Shown: piece after piece, positions 50,512 to 60,579 of the stretch
How positions within the stretch are numbered: the first letter of the stretch is position 1
How the letters are laid out: every line of letters starts with the position of its first letter
Assembly (NCBI GenBank): GCA_016714465.1
Contig: JADKDT010000016.1
Location: 1 to 64,000, forward strand
Source: Candidatus Brachythrix odensensis
Lineage (GTDB): Bacteria; Chloroflexota; Anaerolineae; J036; Brachytrichaceae
Length of the DNA stretch: 64,000 nt
Direction of reading: 5' to 3'
Program-made: the position numbers and the translations under genes
The notes under the pieces: generated by a model
Told to the model about the DNA's origin: nothing
The model's input: only the letters and a program-made list of their open reading frames with translations
Database searches by the model: none

Positions 50512-51892
50512 CCGGCTGGATAGGGCAGTTGCTGCCGCCATCGCCGTGACGTTGGTTCTCGCGGTATTCGTCCTCTTGCGGGGCGACCAGGTTGGGGTTC
50601 GTATTGCCCAAACCCAACCGGCAGATGGTGCGGGCGACGTCGGCTTGCGGCCCGTGATTGGGCTGACGTTCAGCGAGCAGATGCGCCAAACCGCACTGGA
50701 GGGCCGGCTCAGTTTCAGCCCGCCGGTCACCGGCACGCTGCGCTGGTCGGGCAATGCCGCCCTGTTCACGCCGGCCGCGCCCCTGGCAGCAGACACGGCC
50801 TATACACTCACCATTCGTGCTGGCGCTGAAAGCGCGCGGGGACGGCTCACCCGCGACGATGTCGTTGTGCGGTTTGCCACCCATCGCCCACGCCTGGTTT
50901 ACCTTGCCCCGGCGACGGGTATTTCGGATCTGGTGATCGCCGACGTTGGCGGTTCGGGCCAGGAGCGGAAACTGACTTCGGAGCCCTTTGGCGTCTACGA
51001 TTTTGCGGTGAGTCCGGATGGCCGGCGGATCGCCTTCAGCGCCAATCGCGACGGCGGGGGCAGTCGTGATCTGTATCTCGTTGGTGTTGACGGGAATGAT
51101 CGGAAGAGAATTGTGAGCTGCGATCAGCAGCACTGTCAGTCCCCTTCCTGGTCGGCGGATGGCTCGCGCATTGTCTTTGAGCGGCGCAACCTCGAGAAGG
51201 GCGCTATCGGTGTGATCCCTGGCGCCTCCCGACCTTACATCTACGACATCAATATTGGCCAGGCTTCGTCACTATTCACGGATACGCAGTATGTTGCTTC
51301 TGCTCCGCGCTGGTCGACGGCCGGAGAGACCCTGACCTACTATGACACCATTCAGAGCATTCTCACGGTCTTTGATTTGAGTGCGGGTACCACCGTCGAG
51401 GTCCCGAGCGTGCTTGGGGACGCGCCCGCCTGGGCGCCCGATGGCGGCTCGTTTCTTCTGTCGGATCTCGTGTCGGGCAACGAAGGGCGCTTACAGCAGC
51501 TCTTACGTTTCGACTACGCGACCGTAACGCTTTCCCCAGTAATGCCACTCACCAATACGAACGACTATGGGGCTGCCTGGTCGCCTGCCGGAGATGAGAT
51601 TGTCTTTGGCCGCCAATCCGCGGAGTCGTTTTCGGCCTCGAGCGGGGTGGCATTTTATGGGCCCCAGGTATGGGTCACCGGCGCCGATGGCCTCAACCCG
51701 CGCGCCCTGACAACCGATACCGAATACAGCCATGCCGGTATGACCTGGTCGCCGGATGGGCGCTGGATCTCGTTGGTACGGACAAACCTGCGCACGATAA
51801 ATCCGATACCCGAAGTGTGGCTGATTCGGCCGGACGGAGGCGCTGCGCGCAGCGTTGCCCGTGATGCGACGCTGCCGGCCTGGGTTCCTTGA
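50501..51892 (+). CDS. Membrane-anchored protein with Ig-like domain and PD40 beta-propeller
   Basis: The start MRVDRLDRAVAAAIAVTLVLAVFVLLRG is a signal anchor. Residues about 35-125 form an Ig-like Big_5 domain (TFSEQMRQTALEGRLSFSPP). The rest has repeated TolB/PD40-type blades with a YDFAVSPDGRRIAFSAN signature, then SPSWSADGSRIVFE, APAWAPDGG and AAWSPAGDEIVFGR. This is an outer, non-enzymatic sensor or binding protein; its partner is unknown. ATG 50501 has GAAAGGG just upstream and overlaps the NUDIX stop. It precedes a GT2 gene and PBP1C. Confidence 0.82.
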   Translation: MRVDRLDRAVAAAIAVTLVLAVFVLLRGDQVGVRIAQTQPADGAGDVGLRPVIGLTFSEQMRQTALEGRLSFSPPVTGTLRWSGNAALFTPAAPLAADTAYTLTIRAGAESARGRLTRDDVVVRFATHRPRLVYLAPATGISDLVIADVGGSGQERKLTSEPFGVYDFAVSPDGRRIAFSANRDGGGSRDLYLVGVDGNDRKRIVSCDQQHCQSPSWSADGSRIVFERRNLEKGAIGVIPGASRPYIYDINIGQASSLFTDTQYVASAPRWSTAGETLTYYDTIQSILTVFDLSAGTTVEVPSVLGDAPAWAPDGGSFLLSDLVSGNEGRLQQLLRFDYATVTLSPVMPLTNTNDYGAAWSPAGDEIVFGRQSAESFSASSGVAFYGPQVWVTGADGLNPRALTTDTEYSHAGMTWSPDGRWISLVRTNLRTINPIPEVWLIRPDGGAARSVARDATLPAWVP

Positions 51893-51907
51893 CGCAGGTC
51901 AACCTAA

Positions 51908-52708
51908 ATGAGCCTGACAACACCTCGCCCTGCGAAACCAACACCGCGGATTGCCGCGGTGGTCCTCACCCTGAACGAAGCGCGCCACATTTCAGCGTGT
52001 CTCGATACGCTTGATTGGGCCGACCTGCGGCTGGTCTTCGACTCTTTCTCAAGCGATGCCACGCCGGACCTGGCCCGGGCAAGCGGAGCGATTCTGGTTC
52101 AGAACCGTTTTGTGAACTACGCCCAACAGCGAAACGAGGCACTGGCCTGGGCATCCACTCAGACGCCCCCGGCCGATTGGGTTTTCTTTGTGGATGCCGA
52201 CGAGCGCTGCACGCCCGAACTTGCGTCTGAACTGCGCACGGTAGCCGAGGACCCGACACGCGACGTGTGGGCGGTCCCGCGCCACAATTTCATCTTTGGC
52301 AAGCTTACGCTCGGGGCGGGCTGGTTTCCTGATTTCCAGGCCCGTCTGTTCCGGGTGGGCAAGGCCGATTTTGAACCCGCGCGGGCTGTGCACGAGGTTG
52401 CTCGCCACCAGGGTGAGTTGGGGCGGCTGCGGGCCACCCTCGATCATTTCAACTACGACAGCGTGGCCCAATTCCACGACAAGCAACGGCGCTACGCCGA
52501 ATACGACGCGGGCATCCTGTTCAAACAAGGGGTGCGCCCCAAGCCGCGCAATTTCGTCTTGCAGCCGTTGCGCGAGTTTCGACGGCGCTTTTTCAGCCTG
52601 GGCGGCTATCGCGACGGCGCGCATGGCCTGCGTCTGAGCGCGCTGATGGCCTGGTACTCCCTTGACATGTACCGCCGCCTGGCCCGAATGTGGCGGGACG
52701 CGGCATAG
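51908..52708 (+). CDS. GT2 glycosyltransferase (WaaE/KdtX-like)
   Basis: The 266-residue protein is a GTA-fold family 2 enzyme: AAVVLTLNEARHISACLDTL, the nucleotide-sugar Asp in RLVFDSFSSDATPD, and the DAD metal motif in WVFFVDADERCTPEL. The C-terminal HFNYDSVAQFHDKQRRYAEYDA segment matches the WaaE-type lipopolysaccharide core glucosyltransferases and related polymer synthases. Its acceptor here would be a surface glycan. It is 15 bp after the PD40 gene and is followed by PBP1C on the same strand. Confidence 0.88.
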   Translation: MSLTTPRPAKPTPRIAAVVLTLNEARHISACLDTLDWADLRLVFDSFSSDATPDLARASGAILVQNRFVNYAQQRNEALAWASTQTPPADWVFFVDADERCTPELASELRTVAEDPTRDVWAVPRHNFIFGKLTLGAGWFPDFQARLFRVGKADFEPARAVHEVARHQGELGRLRATLDHFNYDSVAQFHDKQRRYAEYDAGILFKQGVRPKPRNFVLQPLREFRRRFFSLGGYRDGAHGLRLSALMAWYSLDMYRRLARMWRDAA

Positions 52709-52777
52709 TGGGGGAGCCGCAGGCGCGCTGTTGGGCGTTCGTCAAGCTCGGCGCAGCGCGCGTGACACAATGCAGGC

Positions 52778-55189
52778 ATGCACGGGCATCGGCGGGTGGG
52801 ACTCTGGGTGAAGCGAATCGCGATCGGCACAGCCGTGCTGGGAGCCGTCAGCGTGTTTGGCCTGCTCATCACCTTGCCTTCAGTGGAGGCGCTGCCGGAC
52901 CGGATTCACGTTGCCAGCACGCGTTTCCTGGACCGCAACGGGGTTCTCTTGTACGAGGTTGTCGATCCGCAATTGGCCTCCGGAGGCCGGCGCACGCATC
53001 TTGCGCTTGCGGACATGGGTGGCGACCTGCGCCGGGCCGTGATTGCGGTGGAGGACGCGAGTTTCTACGAGAATCCAGGCGTCGATCTGCGCGGAATCGC
53101 TCGCTCGCTGCTGATCAATCTCGAGGGCGGTGAAACCCTGGCAGGCGGGAGCACGCTCACCCAGCAGCTCGCCCGCCTCACCCTGCTTGACGAAACCGAG
53201 CGCCAGCAGCGCACACTGCTGCGCAAGGCCCGTGAGGCGCTACTGGCCCTGCAACTGGGCGCCCGGTATCCCAAGGATGCCATCCTGGCGTTTTATCTCA
53301 ACGAGGCCTATTTTGGCAATCTCGCGTATGGGGCCGAGGCCGCCGCACAGGCCTACTTCGGCAAACGTGCGCGTGAGCTTGACCTGGCGCAGAGCGCTTT
53401 GCTGGCCGGCCTGCTTCAGAATCCGGTTGCCTATGACCCGCTCAACCACCCCGAAGCTGCCCATAAGCGGCAGGGCGTAGTGCTGGACTTGATGATGCGC
53501 CAGCGCATGATCAGCGAGGAGCAGGCCTTGGCTGCCCGCCAAACCAGACTCGAATTCGCCGGGTCGGCCTCCAGCATCCGCGCACCCCACATGGTTGCGT
53601 ATGCCCGGGCCTGGGCTGAGGAGCGTTTTGGGGTCGAGGCCGTGTCACGCGGCGGACTGGTCATCACGACCACCCTGGACATCGGCCTCAACGACATTGC
53701 GACCCGCGCCGCGCGAGATCGCCTGGGGCAGCTCCGCGATGAGCAGGTGACCGAACAGCGGCCGTATGGCTACAACGCCAACAACGCGGCGGTGGTCGTA
53801 TTGGATCCCCGTTCGGGGGACATCCTGGCCATGGTGGGCAGCCCGGATTACTTTGACCGCGCAATCAGCGGCGCGGTGAATGCAGCCGTGGCGCTTCGGC
53901 AACCCGGCAGCGCGATCAAGCCGCTGACCTATGCCGCTGCCTTTGAGCGGGTTCCTGGATTCACGGCGGCAACCCCAATCATCGATGTCGAGCGTCCATT
54001 TCCAACCCGCGAGGGATTGCCATATGTCCCTGAAAACTACGATCGCCGGCATGTCGGCCCAATCAGCGCGCGCGCCGCTTTGGCAACCTCGAACAATGTG
54101 GCGGCTGTCGCGACGCTCGAGCAACTGGGCGTGTCCAATATGCTCGCGTTTGGACGCGCACTCGGCTTGCGTTCCCTTGGGGATGAATCCGAGTATGGCT
54201 TGTCGCTGACTTTGGGCGGCGGCGAGGTGCGCTTGCTGGAATTGGCTGCGTCCTTTGGCGCTTTCGCCCGGGCCGGCGTGCCGCTTGAGCCGGTTGCAGT
54301 CCTCCAGGTCAGCGATGCGGCCGGCCGAGTGATCTATCAGCGCGCGCCCGCGATCGGACAGCCGGCCCAGATGTCGCCGTCGACGGCCTGGCTGATCGGA
54401 GATATCCTGTCCGACAATGCCGCTCGCGCGCCAGCGTTTGGCGAGCACAGCGCGCTTCGCCTACCGTTCCAGGCTGCCGCAAAAACGGGCACCACGACCG
54501 ATTGGCGTGATAACTGGACCGTGGGATACACGCCTCGCGCGATTGTGGGTGTATGGGTGGGGAATGCCACTGGAGAGTCAATGACCCGGATCAGCGGAGT
54601 CACGGGCGCGGCGCCGATTTGGCGCGATGTCATGCTTGCCGCGCACGAAAACCAAAGGCCCGGCTGGTTTGAGCGACCGGCCGATTTGACCCGGGTGGAA
54701 ATCTGCGCCCTCTCAGGCATGCTGCCAACACCGAGCTGTCCGGCTCGGCGCACGGAGTGGTTTGTATACGGAACAGCCCCAACCCGGCCCGATACGTGGA
54801 CGGCGCGCATTGGCGGGATCACCGTCTTTCGCCTGCCCGACCTTGCCCAGGATTGGGCGCGAGCGCAGGGCTGGACGCTGGCCGATGAAGCGGATGCAGC
54901 CGGCTCATCGCTCCGTCTGACCAGGCCCTTCGATGGCGCGCAGTATCGACTTTCGTCAGAGCTGCCTGCCGACGCCCAGCGCATGATGCTCGAAATGACC
55001 GCGCCAGGGCTTGCGGTCCACCGGGCGGAGTACAGCATCAATGGTGACATCGTGCCGGCGCTAGATTCGGCCCCCTATGCCGGGCTGTGGACGCTCCGGC
55101 CCGGGTCGCATACGGTGGTGGGCCGGATCTGGCTTGCCGATGGGCGGATGATCGAAACCGCTGCCGCCCGCTTCGTCGTGCTTCCTTGA
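52778..55189 (+). CDS. pbpC: Bifunctional penicillin-binding protein 1C
   Basis: The 803-residue protein has a membrane anchor near residues 12-35, a GT51 domain with VIAVEDASFYENPGVDLRGI and STLTQQLARL, and a transpeptidase domain with nucleophile Ser in RQPGSAIKPLTYA, SNN in TSNNVAAVA and KTGTTTDWRDN. The C-terminal BiPBP_C domain (PFDGAQYRLSSELP, VGRIWLADGRMIE) identifies the PBP1C subtype. It polymerises and cross-links peptidoglycan. A weak CACAAT lies 6 bp before ATG 52778, so it may have its own leaderless start. Confidence 0.92.
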   Translation: MHGHRRVGLWVKRIAIGTAVLGAVSVFGLLITLPSVEALPDRIHVASTRFLDRNGVLLYEVVDPQLASGGRRTHLALADMGGDLRRAVIAVEDASFYENPGVDLRGIARSLLINLEGGETLAGGSTLTQQLARLTLLDETERQQRTLLRKAREALLALQLGARYPKDAILAFYLNEAYFGNLAYGAEAAAQAYFGKRARELDLAQSALLAGLLQNPVAYDPLNHPEAAHKRQGVVLDLMMRQRMISEEQALAARQTRLEFAGSASSIRAPHMVAYARAWAEERFGVEAVSRGGLVITTTLDIGLNDIATRAARDRLGQLRDEQVTEQRPYGYNANNAAVVVLDPRSGDILAMVGSPDYFDRAISGAVNAAVALRQPGSAIKPLTYAAAFERVPGFTAATPIIDVERPFPTREGLPYVPENYDRRHVGPISARAALATSNNVAAVATLEQLGVSNMLAFGRALGLRSLGDESEYGLSLTLGGGEVRLLELAASFGAFARAGVPLEPVAVLQVSDAAGRVIYQRAPAIGQPAQMSPSTAWLIGDILSDNAARAPAFGEHSALRLPFQAAAKTGTTTDWRDNWTVGYTPRAIVGVWVGNATGESMTRISGVTGAAPIWRDVMLAAHENQRPGWFERPADLTRVEICALSGMLPTPSCPARRTEWFVYGTAPTRPDTWTARIGGITVFRLPDLAQDWARAQGWTLADEADAAGSSLRLTRPFDGAQYRLSSELPADAQRMMLEMTAPGLAVHRAEYSINGDIVPALDSAPYAGLWTLRPGSHTVVGRIWLADGRMIETAAARFVVLP

Positions 55190-55197
55190 GCGCATGC

Positions 55198-55203
55198 TAC
55201 GAT
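55198..55203 (+). promoter_or_regulatory. -10-like box (TACGAT) of the second GT39 gene
   Basis: TACGAT ends 7 bp before ATG 55211 and follows the pbpC stop, fitting the leaderless pattern. Confidence 0.35.
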
Positions 55204-55210
55204 CGCGCCC

Positions 55211-57091
55211 ATGGTTTCGGCGCTCACGTCACGACTTCGCGCGGGTCCGTGGCCGTTTATTCTGGTCGTCGTCCTTGCGGCAGTTGCCCGTCTGGCGGCC
55301 CTGACTTTGATCGACTACCGCTATGACGAAGCTGCAGGCGTTCATTTTGCGTTTGGCATTGCCGATGGGCGGCTGCTTACGCTTGCGCCGCACAGCGGCA
55401 GCATCGCCACCCATCCGCCGCTGACGCTCTATGTGATGGCGCTGCCCGCCTTGCTGGCGCGCGACGTCTTGTGGGTGGCCGGGTTTCGGGCCGCGCTGGA
55501 TGTCGTCGCGGTCGGGGTGATGGCGTGGGCTGTCTCGCGGACGTTGGGTCGGGTGGCCGGGTTCGTCAGCGCGCTCGCTTATGCGGCGGGGCCGTGGGCG
55601 ATATATTTCGCCCGCAAAACATGGGTGTCGCCAATCGGCTTGTTTGGGATGCTTGCGCTGATGGGCGCGTTTCTGCTCGTGGGTCAGCAGCGCGCCCGGG
55701 GTTGGCCGATTGCGACGATTGGCGTTGCCCTCGCCATTGGCGCCCACCTGTCCGGCCTGTATCTGCTTCCCGGGCTTGCGCTGGTGTTGCTGCTGGGTTG
55801 GCGGCGGCTCAACCCCACGGTCTTTCTGGCAGGTCTGATACCTCTGGTGATTGTCGGCGTCGGTTATGCGGTGGCGGATGCGCCGACAGGCTTTGGCAAT
55901 CTGCAGGCCCTGTTGCGCGCCCAGAATGTTGGCGGAATGAACATCGCGGCGTTCAATTTCGCGTTGTGGCAGACATCGGCTGCAAAACTTGCCGAGATTT
56001 GTGGCCTGCCGGCGCTGCTCGCGCCCGAAGGTTCTGTTCTTGATCTTGTGAATGTCTTGCCCCAGGCCCTCACCCTGTTTGGAATAGGCCTGTCAGTTGT
56101 GGCCGCCCTGCGCGACCGGACGAACCTGAAGGCGCGCGCGGCCCTGGTCGCAGCCGGTTTCTGGGTGAGCATAGTCCTGGTCCAGTTGCGGACGGTTGGC
56201 CCGCCCCAGCCTCATTACGTGCAATTGGCGATGCCCGCCGCATTTGCGTTAATTGGCTATTCCGCTGCGGCGGTCTGGAAATGGGCGGTGGGCAGGCGCA
56301 AGATCTGGCTCCAGTTCGCGCTGGCGGGTGCGCTGCTGGGTGTGGCAGGGTTCGAATTGGCATATTGGAGCGCGCTTAATGGGGCGGCGGCCGGGGCGGG
56401 GCCATTTGCTGGTTATCGGCCGATTGCGGCCGCCCTGGGGATTGCCCAGTCTGCGCGTACGCTGGCGGCCGAATGCCCGTCTGGCGAAATACTGATCGGC
56501 GTCCCCGGAGCGAACCCCGAGATCGATGACGCAGCGGCCGTTTTCGGCACCCTTCTCGCCGACCGGCGGCCTCGGTTGTTCGATAGCCGGGAGGTGATTC
56601 TCGCGCCAGCCGGATGCGCAATCTGGGTGATCGCCCAGGGAGGCGGGCCCGCTTTGACGGCATATGGGGTGGTGGGTGATGGGGTCCGGCGCGTGACGCC
56701 GCCCCAGGCCGGCGCGCCGATGGGTGAGTGGGCAAATGGGATAGAACTGGTCGGGGCTGGCCTGAGTGCGACAGGGAGCGCATGGGCGACGGCGACCCTG
56801 CGGGTGTCGCGTGACGTGACCGGTCGGGAGGATGTCCACTGGTTTGCCCGTTTGGAATCCGGGGGCAGCCGGATCGCAAGTCGGGACATCGCAGGGGTGC
56901 CTCCGCGTGATTGGCGCGTGGGAGACACGATTGGATTGCTGTTTGACTTCGGTCAAATTTCCATCGCCAGCGGGGACAAGCTTCTTCTTCGCATAGGCAG
57001 TTATGAATTCCCGGGTCTGGCTGGGATCGGCGTGCGAGTGCCAGATGGCGCGTGGGTTGACTCTGTGGCTGTACCAGTCACAATCCCGTGA
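55211..57091 (+). CDS. GT39/PMT-type membrane glycosyltransferase 2
   Basis: The 626-residue protein has about ten hydrophobic helices in its first 395 residues, with the first outer loop LIDYRYDEAAGVHFAFG holding an acidic pair as in other GT39 enzymes. A soluble ~230-residue C-terminal domain ends RVPDGAWVDSVAVPVTIP and is predicted beta-rich, as in the GT39 at 2567-4822. It probably attaches a polyprenyl-linked sugar to a cell-surface product. It lies 21 bp after pbpC on the same strand. Confidence 0.8.
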   Translation: MVSALTSRLRAGPWPFILVVVLAAVARLAALTLIDYRYDEAAGVHFAFGIADGRLLTLAPHSGSIATHPPLTLYVMALPALLARDVLWVAGFRAALDVVAVGVMAWAVSRTLGRVAGFVSALAYAAGPWAIYFARKTWVSPIGLFGMLALMGAFLLVGQQRARGWPIATIGVALAIGAHLSGLYLLPGLALVLLLGWRRLNPTVFLAGLIPLVIVGVGYAVADAPTGFGNLQALLRAQNVGGMNIAAFNFALWQTSAAKLAEICGLPALLAPEGSVLDLVNVLPQALTLFGIGLSVVAALRDRTNLKARAALVAAGFWVSIVLVQLRTVGPPQPHYVQLAMPAAFALIGYSAAAVWKWAVGRRKIWLQFALAGALLGVAGFELAYWSALNGAAAGAGPFAGYRPIAAALGIAQSARTLAAECPSGEILIGVPGANPEIDDAAAVFGTLLADRRPRLFDSREVILAPAGCAIWVIAQGGGPALTAYGVVGDGVRRVTPPQAGAPMGEWANGIELVGAGLSATGSAWATATLRVSRDVTGREDVHWFARLESGGSRIASRDIAGVPPRDWRVGDTIGLLFDFGQISIASGDKLLLRIGSYEFPGLAGIGVRVPDGAWVDSVAVPVTIP

Positions 57092-57203
57092 AAAACCCAT
57101 TTGAGTTTGCTGTCGAAAACGACCGAACTCGTTCGTCGTATTGTCAACGGCCAGATATCGGCCAACAACCAAGGAAGCGCAATCCGCACGAGGAGACACC
57201 CAA

Positions 57204-57551
57204 ATGAAATACCTTCTGATGATCTATACCAACGAAGCGAACGACGCCGGGGCCACCCCCGAGGAGCAGATGGCGGTTATGACCGAATACCGCGCCTATA
57301 CCCAGCAGTTGCACGATCACAATGCCTACAAGGGTGGTGAAGCGTTGATGCCAACCAGCATGGCGACGACGGTCCGGATTCGCGACGGCAAGCGGGCCAT
57401 CACCGACGGCCCGTTCGCCGAGACCAAGGAGCAGCTGGGGGGCTTTTTCATCATCGAGGCGCCGGATCTGAATGGCGCCATCGAGGCCGCGAGCATGTGC
57501 CCCGGCGCGAAGTACGGATCGGTCGAGCTTCGCCCGGTTATGGAGATGTAG
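57204..57551 (+). CDS. YCII-related DGPF-domain protein
   Basis: The 115-residue protein starts MKYLLMIYTNEAND, contains the RAITDGPFAETKEQLGGFFIIE block that gives the DGPF family its name, and ends YGSVELRPVMEM. DGPF proteins are dimeric ferredoxin-like folds whose genes are typically next to ECF sigma factors of the ECF42 group, as here, 7 bp downstream. They are thought to modulate or accompany the sigma factor; the mechanism is unknown. AGGAG is 8 bp before ATG 57204. Confidence 0.9.
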   Translation: MKYLLMIYTNEANDAGATPEEQMAVMTEYRAYTQQLHDHNAYKGGEALMPTSMATTVRIRDGKRAITDGPFAETKEQLGGFFIIEAPDLNGAIEAASMCPGAKYGSVELRPVMEM

Positions 57552-57558
57552 GCGGCGA

Positions 57559-58843
57559 ATGAGCGACGCTTCGCACGAGGCGGCACGCGCGTCTGTCGAG
57601 CGCATCTTCCACGACGAGCGCGGCCGGGTTCTGGCCGCGCTCGTCGGCGTGTTCGGTGATTTTCAGATCGCAGAGGATGCCTTGCACGACGCGCTTGTCA
57701 CCGCTCTCGAGCGCTGGCCGGTCGATGGCGTTCCGCGTAATCCGGGCGCCTGGCTCACCACGACCGCCCGTCATCGCGCGGTGGACAAGCTGCGCCGTGA
57801 CCGGCGGGTCGCCGGCGGCGACGAGGAGCTGGTTCGCCTCCCTGCGCCGGAGGTGGTCGCGGATGAGATGGATGCCATGATCTATCCTGACGAACGGCTC
57901 AAGCTCATCTTCACCTGCTGCCACCCGGCCCTGGCCCAGGAAGCCCAGGTGGCCCTGACTCTGCGCACGCTCGGCGGACTCTCCACCGAGGAGATCGCCC
58001 GGGCGTTCCTCACCCCCTGTGCCCACCATGGCCCAGCGCCTGGTTCGCGCCCAGCGCAAGATCCGCGACGCCGGAATTCCCTTCGAGGTCCCGGAACGAT
58101 TGGGCGTTGGTGAACGGGTTGCCTCGGTTCTGGCCGTGGTTTACCTCATTTTCAATGCTGGATATGAGGCGGGTGAAAGTGACGACCTCATGCGTCTACA
58201 CCTGTGCGAGGAGGCGATCGATTTAGGGCGCACCCTGGTGTCGCTTCTGGATGATCTGGCGGAAAGCGCAACAGTGCGACTCTTTATGCCCGAGGCGATG
58301 GGCCTGCTCGCGCTGATGCGCCTGCATCATGCCCGTCGCCGCGCCCGGGTCAGCCCCGAGGGCGCGCTGGTATTGCTCGAGGCGCAGGATCGTCGGCTGT
58401 GGGACCGCGAGGTGATCGCCGAGGCGGTGCTGTTGCTGGATCGCGCGCTTGCAGCGCGCCAGCCCGGCCCCTATCAGCTCCAGGCCGCCATCGCCGCTCT
58501 GCACGCTCAGGCGCCCGAGGCCGCGGACACGGATTGGCGCCAAATCGCCGCGCTCTACGCCGCACTGGCCGAAATGACGCCCTCTCCGGTGATCGAGCTC
58601 AACCGCGCGGTCGCCGTCGCCATGGCCGACGGACCGCTGGCGGGGCTGATGCAGCTCGATCGCGCGGGCCTTGATATCGCGCTTGCCGAGTACCACCTGT
58701 ATCACGCGGCCCGGGCGGATTTGCTGCGCCGATTGGGTATGCGCGGCGACGCCCTGGCGGAGTACCGCCGGGCGCTCGATCTGTGCCGAAATGCGGCTGA
58801 GCGCGCCTTCCTGCAGAGCCGGATCGCTACCCTCGAACGCTGA
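57559..58843 (+). CDS. ECF42-type RNA polymerase sigma factor, split by a frameshift
   Basis: The N-terminal part has sigma-70 region 2 (GDFQIAEDALHDALVTALERWP, LTTTARHRAVDKLRRDRR) and the start of region 4 (ALTLRTLGGLSTEEIARAFL). It breaks at the C5 run 58013-58017; deleting one C gives TPVPTMAQRLVRAQRKIRDAGIPF and continues into the long C-terminal domain of ECF42 factors (VIELNRAVAVAMADGP, YHLYHAARADLLRRLG), which is TPR-like and replaces an anti-sigma factor. The whole is about 427 residues. It controls stress-type genes; its own targets are unknown. The pair with DGPF is the standard arrangement. Confidence 0.88.
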
Positions 58844-58900
58844 ACCGGTTAACCCTTAGGGTTGGCTGGTTCGCGTCTCCCGCGGTTAAACTTCCGCCTC

Positions 58901-59946
58901 ATGCGCGTGCTCATCATCGGCGCCGGTCCCGTGGGCCTGTGGGTTGGCGCGAATCTCATTCGGGCCGGCCACGCCGTGGGATTTGTCGGTCGCCCGCGCG
59001 TGACCGAGGCTCTGAGGACGGCGGGTCTCGCGGTTGAGACGCCTGGCGGCAATTGGCATGTCGCCACTCCGGCGGTCTATGACAGTGCCTCTGACGCATT
59101 CGCGTTTGGATCGAGCGACTTGATCTGCATCACGACCAAAGCCTACGATCTCGCTGTTGCGCTGGACGAGATCGCCGCCGCCCAATTGATCCCGGTTGGA
59201 TCCGGCGCTGTTGTTGCAGCGTTTCAGAATGGGGTGGGGGCCGAGGAATTGGTCGCCGCTCGCTTTGGCGTCACGCGCGCCATCGCCGCAACCACAACAA
59301 CGCCGGTGAGTCTGGTCGGCCCGGCCCGTCTGAGGGTTGATCGGGCCGGGGGCGGTATTGCCTGGGCGGCCCACGATCCGGCTGCGACCGCTCCGCGAAA
59401 GTGCATTGCCGAACTTGTTGCGACGGGTTGTGGTGTCCAGGTTGCTGACGCCCGCGCGCTCAAATGGTCGAAGCTATTGTTGAACCTCGCTGGTAACGCC
59501 TCCGGCGCCATTCTTGACCTGCCGCCAGAGCGCCTCTTTGCGGACGCGCAGCTTTTTGGCTTCGAGATGGCGATGCTGCGCGAGGCCGTGCGGGTCATGG
59601 ACGCGGCAGGCATTCAGGCTGTGTCGCTGCCGGGCGCGCCGGCCGCCAGCCTGGCCTGGGCATTGCGCTGGTTGCCCGACGTAGCGCTCAAGGTGGTTTT
59701 GCGTCGCCGCTCTCGGCCGCGCGCGGTGACAAGCGCCCGTCGCTGTACTACGATCTTGCGAATGCCACCGGGCGAAGCGAAGTGGCCTGGCTGAATGGCG
59801 CAGTCCTCGCCGCAGGCGAACGCTTGGGCATTCCAACCCCAGTGAACGAAAGACTGGATTCGGTCTTGAACGCGCTGGTCTCAGGTGGCGCGGCCTGGTC
59901 GGATTGGAAAGGCGAGATTGCCAAGTTGACCGGCCGGGGGGGATGA
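58901..59946 (+). CDS. Ketopantoate reductase-like protein, split by a frameshift
   Basis: The protein begins MRVLIIGAGPVGLWVGANLI, a GxGxxG Rossmann motif, then ICITTKAYDLAVALDEI and AAFQNGVGAEELV, as in ApbA/PanE enzymes, with the catalytic Lys in ALKWSKLLLNLAGNASGA. The frame is lost at 59704 where one T is missing; with it the protein reads VVLRSPLSAARGDKRPSLYY and ends ALVSGGAAWSDWKGEIAKL at 59946, about 348 residues. The family reduces 2-oxo acids such as ketopantoate; the substrate here is unproved because panB and panC are not nearby. Confidence 0.82.
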
Positions 59947-60051
59947 TCGACGGGCGGCGGCTTTACGCGGGCTTAGTCACTTTGACCCGTGGATTTAACG
60001 AGCCGCGCCTAGTATTGCTTCAGGAGAAACTGCAATACACAGTCTGAACCC

Positions 60052-60426
60052 ATGAAATGCAATGAACATCCGCTCAGTATTCTGGCCAATGCCCCGGCCG
60101 AACGTTTGAAGAACTTCGCGGAAACCCTGCGGCCAAAGGTCGGGGCAATCGATGTCATCCAATACGGCAATCTGATTGCGAAGAGGCCTCATGGTCCATT
60201 GGTACAACTTGGGCGCATAACGAGTGAAGACGGGACGATTGTAGAAGCGCGCGTCTACTTGAGCGACTTGGACGTTGAAGGTTACGGCGCACGGGAGGGC
60301 CGGGATACAGAGTGCGCTCTGGCCCTCGCGGTGATTGACGCCGCCTTTCGTTGCGGCATCGCTCAAGCGGACATGGACAGATTTCTCCGCTCCGTGGCAA
60401 CCCTTCAAACCGCTGGCGGCGCCTAG
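60052..60426 (+). CDS. Hypothetical protein
   Basis: The 124-residue product has no recognised family. It contains YGNLIAKRPHGPLVQLGRI and ARVYLSDLDVEGYGAREGRD, then a helical C-terminus (AVIDAAFRCGIAQADMDRFL). It looks soluble, with no signal peptide. Base composition is lower in GC than neighbours, hinting at a more recent arrival. The only ribosome-site-like AGGAG is 27 bp upstream, so the start is uncertain. It faces the PLD-like gene with a small hairpin between. Confidence 0.5.
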   Translation: MKCNEHPLSILANAPAERLKNFAETLRPKVGAIDVIQYGNLIAKRPHGPLVQLGRITSEDGTIVEARVYLSDLDVEGYGAREGRDTECALALAVIDAAFRCGIAQADMDRFLRSVATLQTAGGA

Positions 60427-60514
60427 CCTTCGTCCAATTCTTTAGGCTTAAGGCGAATGGGCCGCCAGAAACGGCGCCGCGAGCTTCAGCCTGGTGTGCC
60501 ACCCATGCCTGAAC

Positions 60515-60533
60515 CGACACGAGATTCGTGTCG
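60515..60533. terminator. Small hairpin between convergent genes
   Basis: CGACACGA and TCGTGTCG pair perfectly around a GAT loop between the hypothetical gene and the PLD-like gene. No T-run is present. Confidence 0.35.
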
Positions 60534-60579
60534 TAGTTGCCTGGCTGGTGGCTCTGGCGTCAGGAGTACGGGTGTGAGG

